This document shows positions 1 to 5,887 of a stretch of DNA of 8,780 bases, piece after piece. Every line of letters starts with the position of its first letter. The first letter of the stretch is position 1. This DNA is from an uncultured Opitutia bacterium (GTDB lineage Bacteria > Verrucomicrobiota > Verrucomicrobiia > Opitutales > Opitutaceae). The DNA lies in contig CAJAFD010000529.1 in NCBI GenBank assembly GCA_903938935.1, positions 1 to 8,780 on the forward strand, written 5' to 3'. A model generated the notes under the pieces. It searched no databases. It had not been told where the DNA came from and worked only from the letters and a program-made list of their open reading frames with translations. A program made the translations under genes and the position numbers.

Positions 1-1062
1 CTCCTGGCCGTCGATGCGCCCGTCACCGTGCAGACCGCCGCCCTCAAAGCCGCCGAGAAACTCGAACTGCGCAGCGCCGCCGATACGTTCTTCGCCATCG
101 TCGGTGACCCCGCGCAAAGTCCCGGCGCGCGCACCGCCGCCCTCAACGCCCTGAAACATTTTCAAGATCCGCGCCTCGCCGCCGCCGTGAAAATCGCCGG
201 CGACTCCAAAGCCGCCGAACTCCGCGGCGCCGCGTTGCCGCTCATCGCCGGCCTCTCGCCCGACGCCGCCGCGCCCGTCATCAAAAACCTCATCGTCAAC
301 GGCAGCATCGCCGAACAACGCACCGCGCTCGCCGCCCTCGCCGTCTTGAAGCACCCCGAGGCCGATGCGCTCATGGTCGCGCAACTCGATCGCCTCGCCG
401 CCGGCCAGATCAACGCCATCGTGCAACTCGAGCTCATCGAAGCCGCCACCACGCGCGCCACGCCCGCCGTGCAAGCTGCCCTCGCCACGCGCGAGGCCGC
501 GCTCGCCCAAAACCCCGATCCGCTCGCCCCGTTCCGCGGCGCACTCCGCGGCGGCAACGCCAAAAACGGCGCGGAAATTTTCCACAACCAACCCGTCATG
601 GCTTGCGTGAAATGCCACGCCATCGGCGGCCAAGGCGGCGCCGCCGGCCCCGAGCTCGGCGACATCGGCCCGAAATACCCGCGCGAATACCTCCTCGAAT
701 CCATCATCAAACCCAACGCGCACATCGCGCCCGGTTTCGACACCGTGGCCGTGACGTTGAAAACGGGCGACGTCGCCGTCGGCACCGTGGGCGCTGAAAC
801 CGCCACGACGCTCACGCTCAAACCCGTCGAAGGCGCACCCGTTGAAATCCAAAAATCCAATATCGCGCAGCGCGACACCGCACCGTCGAGCATGCCGGAA
901 ATCTACGCGACGATTTTGACCAAATCCGAAATCCGCGACGTCGTGGAATACCTCGCCAACCAACGCGCTCGCCCGATGAAAGCCGCGCCCGAGATTCCCC
1001 GCGCGCTCCGCGACACCCGCGCCGAATACGAAGCGCGCGTCGACGCTAAAGCCGCGCAATAA
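1..1062 (+). CDS. HEAT-repeat / PVC-type heme-binding c-type cytochrome protein, 3' part
   Basis: This is the C-terminal 353 residues of a larger protein. The frame is open to base 1, so the GTG at 28 is only an internal codon and the real start lies upstream. Codons 1 to about 175 form Ala/Leu-rich helical repeats of roughly 30-35 residues that look like HEAT repeats. From about codon 180 there is a cytochrome c-like domain: the heme-binding CVKCH is at codons 202-206 (nt 604-618), followed by GPELGDIG, YLLESIIKPNAHIAPGF and a SSMPE segment whose Met (nt 892-894) could be the distal heme ligand. This order matches the putative heme-binding domain of Pirellula/Verrucomicrobium type (TIGR02603 as I remember it). 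Family members are usually long exported proteins with an N-terminal beta-propeller dehydrogenase part, thought to pass electrons from sugar or alcohol oxidation. That part is not visible here, so the substrate is unknown. The tail after codon 320 is charged and not conserved-looking. The gene converges with the peptidase gene 39 bp downstream. Confidence 0.88.
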   Translation, partial: LLAVDAPVTVQTAALKAAEKLELRSAADTFFAIVGDPAQSPGARTAALNALKHFQDPRLAAAVKIAGDSKAAELRGAALPLIAGLSPDAAAPVIKNLIVNGSIAEQRTALAALAVLKHPEADALMVAQLDRLAAGQINAIVQLELIEAATTRATPAVQAALATREAALAQNPDPLAPFRGALRGGNAKNGAEIFHNQPVMACVKCHAIGGQGGAAGPELGDIGPKYPREYLLESIIKPNAHIAPGFDTVAVTLKTGDVAVGTVGAETATTLTLKPVEGAPVEIQKSNIAQRDTAPSSMPEIYATILTKSEIRDVVEYLANQRARPMKAAPEIPRALRDTRAEYEARVDAKAAQ

Positions 1063-1101
1063 TCACCGCGCGGCGCGTTCGTCGGCTGGATCACCCGGAC
1101 C

Positions 1102-2970
1102 TCAGGACGACGGCAGCGGCGAGGTTTCGAGCGCGCGCCACGCGGCGAGACGCTCAAGCGCGCCCCGTTCGTCCACCGCGATTAAAAAAGCCCAAGCGCC
1201 CAACACGCGGCGATAAAACAAGGCGCGTTGCAGCGCTTCTTTTTTCTCGCCGAGCTCGGGCGGGGTGTTGCTGGCGCGCACCGCGGGTGCGGTTTTGGGG
1301 CGCACGGGACCACCCCATGTCAGCGCCGCCGCGAGAATTTTTTCATCCGACGACGCGCGCGCCCAAGCGAGAATCGCCGCGCGCCGACCCGCTTCCCAAC
1401 GCGCCACGACCACGGCGCGCGCCTGATTCTTCGCATCGACCTGCGCGTAACCCGAACGCCAAAACAACTCGTTGCGCACCGCCTCGCGATCACCGGGCAG
1501 GTAAATTTTCGCGGGCGTTTTTTCCTCGAGCGCGATGAGTTGTAATTCAAAGGCGCGCGCGGCCTCGGGAATATCGGCGACTTTTTTGGCAACGAGCGCG
1601 GCCTTCCACGCGGGGCGAATCGTCTCGGACCAGAGCTTGCGGATATTCGTCGGAGCGCCCGCTCGTCGCCGCGACCCGCCCGAGGTCGTTTCGGGCGCGG
1701 GCGTGAGATCGGCGCGCGTGCCAGCCAGCAACACCAGCGCCGCCGAAGGGTTTTGCTCGGCGAGCGCGGCGAGGAAGCGCTCGGTTTGTTGCTGCTGCGC
1801 GAGAAACGCGGGGTCGCTGAGGCCGGGCGCCTCGCCATTCACGATGCGGTGGTAACGCTCGACCTGCGCGCGCACAGCCGGCGTGAGCGCGGGGCTTTCG
1901 GCGAGGACGGTTTCGATGAGCGTCGCGTAGCGCTCGAGCCACGCCTCGCTCGTGCGGAAAGGTTTATCAATGGTGCGATCCAACAACGTCGCTGCCGTGT
2001 GCGCCGCGGCGAAATCCGAAAGAGCCGGCGCGAGTTTTTTACCCGACATCAAATCAACGCCCAGCAACGCCTCCGGAAAAAGCCGTTCGTAGCCGCGCCA
2101 TTTTTCCGGATCGGGGTCGGGATCGCAGCCGGCCGCGAGCGAATCTTCCGTCGTCGCCGTGAAGCCGGCGATCCGCGCCGGCGCGGGCGTTTCAGACCAA
2201 TCGGCGCAGGCGACGGGTTGCAGCCCACGAAACCACGCCGGATTGGCTGGCGCAGCGCGCGGCACATCGAGGTGGTGAAATCCGCCCGAGTGGCAGCAGG
2301 TAAAACAAAACACCACGCGCCCTCGCCCCAGTCCGGCATCGAGCGCGGCGCGGAGTTCAGAAACGGTGAGGATTTCCTTCGGGTCGGAGCGCCAGCTGGC
2401 CTTGGCGCCGCTGCCGGTGCGCTGCATTTGCCAGAGTGTGATCGCGCTCTCGCGGACTTTGCCGCGCGAAAGTTCGCCGTGATCACCGACGAAGAGCGTC
2501 AACGTCCCACCCTGCGCCACGCGCGGCAAAATCTCGCGTTGCAAGGCCCCGAGAATCTCGGCCTTCGTCGCGGGCCGGTTTTCGGCGAGTTCGCCGGGTA
2601 GCCACGATTCCACGATTAGCCCGTCGTGTTTGTATTGGCGGCGCACATCAGCCAAAACCGCCGGCGCGCCCGGCCGGTTGCCCGCCCCGAAAAACGTCCA
2701 CACGGCCTCGCGCGGGTAACGCGCCCGCCACGCGTCGTTGAGCGCGCGCGCTTGGAGGTATTGCGAGTAGTTATTGGACAGCGGCGTGCCTCCGCCCGAG
2801 ATCACCACAAACGCATCGCCCGGCACCACCTTAAGAGCCGGAAGCGTTGCCGTCGGCGCCGTATCGAGCGTGGGCGCCACTCCGGTGGGCCCTGCGCAAC
2901 CACCGCAAAAGCCCAAACTCAACACTACGAGTAACACAGGGTTAAAAACACGTCGGAACGCGGGGGTCAT
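1102..2970 (-). CDS. Exported C13-type (legumain-like, clan CD) cysteine peptidase, possible lipoprotein
   Basis: The protein has 622 residues from the ATG at 2970. An in-frame ATG at 3015 would add 15 residues, but the 2970 start puts a normal signal peptide (RR, then VLLVVLSLGF) at the very N-terminus. Cys25 after CGG could be lipidated, although Cys at -3 is not a standard lipobox. The peptidase domain spans about residues 50-310. It has a first strand FVVISGGG with SNNYSQYLQA, then a hydrophobic strand ending in GDHGEL (catalytic His164, nt 2479-2481). A second strand runs VVFCFTCCHSGGF, where the second Cys (Cys226, nt 2293-2295) sits in the C-x-S-G pattern of clan CD. It is followed by FTATTEDSLAAGC, which resembles the TA...SfGC segment of bacterial C13 peptidases. 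The remaining 300 residues are mostly helical, Ala/Arg-rich and not recognised. The family cleaves after Asn or Asp; the substrate here is unknown. A caspase-like (C14) assignment is the main alternative. It is transcribed alone, divergent from fhs. No good ribosome-binding site: only GAGG one base from the ATG, and a GGTGGG further up. Confidence 0.72.
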   Translation of the reverse strand: MTPAFRRVFNPVLLVVLSLGFCGGCAGPTGVAPTLDTAPTATLPALKVVPGDAFVVISGGGTPLSNNYSQYLQARALNDAWRARYPREAVWTFFGAGNRPGAPAVLADVRRQYKHDGLIVESWLPGELAENRPATKAEILGALQREILPRVAQGGTLTLFVGDHGELSRGKVRESAITLWQMQRTGSGAKASWRSDPKEILTVSELRAALDAGLGRGRVVFCFTCCHSGGFHHLDVPRAAPANPAWFRGLQPVACADWSETPAPARIAGFTATTEDSLAAGCDPDPDPEKWRGYERLFPEALLGVDLMSGKKLAPALSDFAAAHTAATLLDRTIDKPFRTSEAWLERYATLIETVLAESPALTPAVRAQVERYHRIVNGEAPGLSDPAFLAQQQQTERFLAALAEQNPSAALVLLAGTRADLTPAPETTSGGSRRRAGAPTNIRKLWSETIRPAWKAALVAKKVADIPEAARAFELQLIALEEKTPAKIYLPGDREAVRNELFWRSGYAQVDAKNQARAVVVARWEAGRRAAILAWARASSDEKILAAALTWGGPVRPKTAPAVRASNTPPELGEKKEALQRALFYRRVLGAWAFLIAVDERGALERLAAWRALETSPLPSS

Positions 2971-3126
2971 GCCTCGATCACGCCCACCTGCCGCACGAGC
3001 GCAATTCACAATCATCGCGCGACCGCCCCACCCTGATCACGCGAGGGGTAAATTTCTCAGCCTGTTCATTCACGCCGCGCTCGACGCCGGGGCTACAGGC
3101 TGCAACCTCAGTTCATCTCATCTTCT
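2971..3126. promoter_or_regulatory. Divergent intergenic region between C13-type peptidase and fhs
   Basis: These 156 bp must carry the 5' ends of both flanking genes. No convincing -35/-10 pair could be picked out on either strand. The octamer GATCACGC occurs twice in the same orientation (2976-2983 and 3035-3042), and the second copy is bracketed by an imperfect ACCCT / AGGGGT inverted pair (about 3030-3050). The only AT-rich patch is GTAAATTT near 3048-3055. No riboswitch-like fold and no small gene were recognised. If the peptidase starts at 3015 instead of 2970, the region shrinks to 111 bp. Confidence 0.35.
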
Positions 3127-4809
3127 ATGGCTTCCCTCGACTCCATCTCCGCTCTCGAGAAATCCGTCCTCCGCCCCATCACCGAAATCGCCGCCAAACT
3201 CGGCGTCACGGCCGACGAACTCGAACTGCACGGGCGCTTCAAAGCCAAACTCCCGCTCGCCCGCATCGACGCCGCCCGCGCCGAGCGCTCACGCCTGATC
3301 CTCGTTTCCGCCATCACCCCCACGCCCGCCGGCGAGGGCAAGACGACCACCACCATCGGCCTCGCCGACGCCCTCACCCGCCTCGGCAAAAAAGCCGCCG
3401 CCGTCCTCCGCGAGCCTTCGCTCGGCCCGGTCTTTGGTCTTAAAGGCGGCGCCACCGGCGGCGGTCGCGCGCGCGTCGGCCCGCACGCCGACATCAACCT
3501 ACACTTCAACGGCGATTTCGCCGCCATCGAGAAAGCCCACAATCTCCTCGCCGCGTGCGTCGACAACCAACTGCAGAACAAGAAAAACGTCCTCGGCCTC
3601 GATCCGATGACGGTGCGCACGAAGCGCGTCTTCGACATGAACGACCGCGCGTTGCGCCGCATCATGATCGGTCTCGGCGGTCGCGGTTTCGGCGTCCCGC
3701 GTGAGACGGGCTTCGACATCACCGCCGCCTCGGAGGTCATGGCGATTTTGTGCCTCGCCTCCTCGCGCGCCGATTTGAAAGCGCGGCTCGGCGGCATTTT
3801 CATCGGTTTCACTCGCGAGCGAAAACCCATCTACGCCCGCGACCTCAAAATCCACGGCGCGATGGCCGCGCTCCTCAAAGACGCGATCGTCCCCAATCTG
3901 GTCCAGACGCACGAAGGCACGCCCGCGATTCTTCACGGCGGCCCGTTCGCCAACATCGCCCAAGGCACCAACTCGGTCCTCGCCACGCGGCTCGGCCTCA
4001 GCCTCGCCGATTACGTCGTCACAGAATGCGGTTTCGGCTTCGACCTCGGCGGTGAAAAATTTCTCGATCTCAAATGCCGCACCGCTGGCCTCTGGCCCGA
4101 CGCCCTCGCGCTCGTCGCCACCGTCCGCGCCCTCAAATACCAAGGCGGCGCCGCGCTCAAAGAACTCTCCGCCGCCAACCCCGACGCCATCCGGCGCGGT
4201 TTCGCGAATCTCCAAAAGCACCTCGAAAACGCCCGCGTCTTTGGCCTCACGCCCGTCGTCGTGCTTAATCGTTTCCCGACAGACACCGCCGAAGAACTCG
4301 CCCTTGTGGTCCAGCTCTGCGCCGAGTTCGGCGTGCACGCGGTCCCGAGCGATCACTTCGGCCTCGGCGGCGAAGGCGCGCTCGCAGCCGCCACCGCACT
4401 CGTCGCCGCTTGCGAAAAATCGCCACGCCCGCGCGCGCCGCACTACGCCTACGAGCTGACGCAGACGGTCGAAGAAAAAATCACCGCCGTCGCCACGCGC
4501 ATCTACGGCGCCGACCGCGTGGAGTTTGGCGCCAAAGCCCGCACCGATCTCAAAACCATCGCCGAACTCGGCCTCACCGGGCTGCCGATCTGCATCGCGA
4601 AGACCCAATATTCTTTCAGCGACCAACCCGCGCTGCTCGGTCGTCCGCGCGGTTTCACGTTTGTCGTGCGCGAGATCGAGATCGCCGCGGGCGCGGGTTT
4701 TCTCGTGCCGATCGCCGGCGAAATTCTCCGCATGCCCGGCCTGCCCGAAGTCCCCGCCGCCGAACACATCGACATCACCGACGACGGTGAAATCACCGGC
4801 CTTACTTAA
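3127..4809 (+). CDS. fhs: Formate--tetrahydrofolate ligase
   Basis: The 560-residue enzyme catalyses ATP + formate + tetrahydrofolate to 10-formyl-tetrahydrofolate + ADP + phosphate in the cytosol, feeding purine synthesis and other one-carbon reactions. It is full length for the family (about 555-560 residues, normally a homotetramer). Recognisable landmarks in order are LRPITEIAAKLG (15-26), the P-loop TPTPAGEGKTT (64-74), GLKGGATGGG (104-113), DINLHFNGDF (122-131), ANIAQGTNS (275-283), TECGFGFDLGGEKF (299-312), VATVRALKYQGG (330-341), AKTQYSFSDQP (491-501) and VREIEIAAGAGFLVPIAGEI (514-533). All key segments are intact, so the gene should be functional. The ATG at 3127 matches the usual N-terminus, but the bases before it (TTCATCTCATCTTCT) have no Shine-Dalgarno sequence. 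It is the first gene rightward from the divergent region. An 86-bp gap follows before the DUF2911 gene, so co-transcription is possible but unproven. No other folate gene is adjacent, and no Wood-Ljungdahl genes are seen, so an ordinary anabolic or formate-assimilating role is more likely than acetogenesis. Confidence 0.98.
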   Translation: MASLDSISALEKSVLRPITEIAAKLGVTADELELHGRFKAKLPLARIDAARAERSRLILVSAITPTPAGEGKTTTTIGLADALTRLGKKAAAVLREPSLGPVFGLKGGATGGGRARVGPHADINLHFNGDFAAIEKAHNLLAACVDNQLQNKKNVLGLDPMTVRTKRVFDMNDRALRRIMIGLGGRGFGVPRETGFDITAASEVMAILCLASSRADLKARLGGIFIGFTRERKPIYARDLKIHGAMAALLKDAIVPNLVQTHEGTPAILHGGPFANIAQGTNSVLATRLGLSLADYVVTECGFGFDLGGEKFLDLKCRTAGLWPDALALVATVRALKYQGGAALKELSAANPDAIRRGFANLQKHLENARVFGLTPVVVLNRFPTDTAEELALVVQLCAEFGVHAVPSDHFGLGGEGALAAATALVAACEKSPRPRAPHYAYELTQTVEEKITAVATRIYGADRVEFGAKARTDLKTIAELGLTGLPICIAKTQYSFSDQPALLGRPRGFTFVVREIEIAAGAGFLVPIAGEILRMPGLPEVPAAEHIDITDDGEITGLT

Positions 4810-4895
4810 ATTAAAAAAATCGTTTCCGCGCCGCGCTCGCAACGCCGGCCCGCGCTCCGCGTCAGTCCCGCTAATCTCATTTCGCTTTTTATACC

Positions 4896-5795
4896 ATGAA
4901 ACACCCCCTCGCTCGTTCCCTCGTGCTCCTCGCGCTCGCCTGCACCAGCAGCGCCAACCTCTCCGCTCAAACCGCCGCCACGCCGGCCGCGCCGGCCGCG
5001 CCTAAAGTTACGTTCCCCGCGCCGAGCCCGGCCGCCACGCTCAAGCAACGCGTCGGCCTCACCGACATCGAAGTCGCCTACTCGCGCCCGAGCATGAAGG
5101 GCCGCGCGATCTTCGGCGGCATCGAAGCGTATGGCCGCGTTTGGCGCACCGGCGCCAATAACGCCACGCGCCTCACCTTCAGCACGCCCGTGAAATTCCA
5201 AGGCGCCGCTCTCGACGCCGGCACCTACGAGCTGTTCTCCATTCCCGGCCAAGACACCTGGACGATCATCGTCCAGAAAGCCGCCAAGCAATGGGGCACC
5301 TATGCCTACGACCAGAAAAACGATGTCGCCCGCGTGACCGTCAAACCCGTCGCCCTCGCCGAGGCCATCGAAACGCTCACGATCGACTTCGGTGATCTCC
5401 GCGACGAATCCGCCACGCTCAACATCAGCTGGGAAAAAACCCGCGTGCCCGTGAAACTTGAGTTCGACCTCACCGCCACGCTCGTCCCGCAGATCGAAGC
5501 CGCGGCCGCCGCCGAGGGCAAAAAGTCCAACTCGTTTTACTACAATGCCGCCGGTTTCTACTACGAGCACCGCCTCGATCTCAAAAAAGCGCTCGCGTGG
5601 ATTACCGCCGCCACCTCCGGCGAAAAACCCGCGTTCTACATGGTTCACTTGAAGGCTAAAATTCTCGCGCGGCTCGGCGACAAACCCGCCGCCATCGCCG
5701 CCGCCAACCAATCCAAGACCCTCGCTGTCGCCGCCGAGGGCGCCCAAAGCCCTTTCGTAAAACAAAACGACGACCTCATCGCTTCGTTGAAATAA
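4896..5795 (+). CDS. Secreted DUF2911 domain protein with TPR-like C-terminus
   Basis: The protein has 299 residues. It starts with a clear Sec signal peptide (MKHPLARS, then LVLLALACTSSA), probably cleaved after NLSA at residue 24, followed by an Ala/Pro-rich linker (25-42). Residues 43 to about 190 match DUF2911: PSPAATLKQRVG, IEVAYSRPSMKGR, VWRTGANNATRLTF, LDAGTYELFSIPG and TIIVQKAAKQWGTY follow the family pattern closely, and the domain closes with ATLNISWEKTRVPV. The biochemical function of DUF2911 is not known to me; it looks like a periplasmic or cell-surface beta-rich fold. Residues 195-299 are helical. NAAGFYYEHRLDLKKALAWI and AFYMVHLKAKILARLGDKPA look like two TPR-type helical hairpins, which suggests protein binding. 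The ATG at 4896 is chosen because it gives the complete signal peptide; TTTTTATACC precedes it and there is no ribosome-binding site. The gene is followed 8 bp after its stop by a strong terminator, so it closes its transcription unit. Domain assignment is firm; role is open. Confidence 0.9.
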   Translation: MKHPLARSLVLLALACTSSANLSAQTAATPAAPAAPKVTFPAPSPAATLKQRVGLTDIEVAYSRPSMKGRAIFGGIEAYGRVWRTGANNATRLTFSTPVKFQGAALDAGTYELFSIPGQDTWTIIVQKAAKQWGTYAYDQKNDVARVTVKPVALAEAIETLTIDFGDLRDESATLNISWEKTRVPVKLEFDLTATLVPQIEAAAAAEGKKSNSFYYNAAGFYYEHRLDLKKALAWITAATSGEKPAFYMVHLKAKILARLGDKPAAIAAANQSKTLAVAAEGAQSPFVKQNDDLIASLK

Positions 5796-5803
5796 TTTTC
5801 TCC

Positions 5804-5839
5804 AGCCCCGACGTCATTGCGTCGGGGCTTTTTGTTGTT
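5804..5839 (+). terminator. Rho-independent terminator after the DUF2911 gene
   Basis: A perfect 10-bp stem (AGCCCCGACG at 5804-5813 and CGTCGGGGCT at 5820-5829) encloses the 6-base loop TCATTG. It is followed by a T-rich run (TTTTTGTTGTT, 5829-5839). It starts 8 bp after the TAA of the DUF2911 gene and ends 48 bp before the PIG-L start. This should separate the fhs/DUF2911 transcription unit from the PIG-L/symporter unit. Confidence 0.93.
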
Positions 5840-5887
5840 CCCGTTTTCGTTCGCCTCGCTCCGTCTCGCTTTCCACCCCCGCCGCCG

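Noticed and set aside
28..30. GTG at 28 as the start of the first gene
   Set aside because: The frame is open upstream to base 1 and continues the same helical-repeat composition, so this is an internal valine codon of a truncated gene.
1063..1101. Terminator between the convergent first and second genes
   Set aside because: The gap contains short GC-rich palindromes such as CCGCGCGG but no long stem and no T run on either strand.
1753..2601. 282-codon plus-strand frame inside the peptidase gene
   Set aside because: It lies opposite the catalytic His and Cys of the C13-type gene, and its Arg-rich translation shows no domain.
3499..4842. 447-codon open frame on the minus strand, opposite fhs
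   Set aside because: It is antisense to a full-length, strongly conserved fhs. Its product is a Gly/Asp/Glu/Ala/Val-rich string with no domain pattern, as expected opposite genes with C at third positions.
4810..4895. Terminator or promoter between fhs and the DUF2911 gene
   Set aside because: An A-rich run follows the fhs stop and GC-rich DNA comes after it, but the repeated CGCGCTC words are direct rather than inverted, and the TATACC next to the ATG is too close to act as a normal -10.
4806..5765. 319-codon open frame on the minus strand, opposite the DUF2911 gene
   Set aside because: Low-complexity Gly/Glu/Arg-rich translation, wholly antisense to a recognised secreted protein; a product of codon bias.
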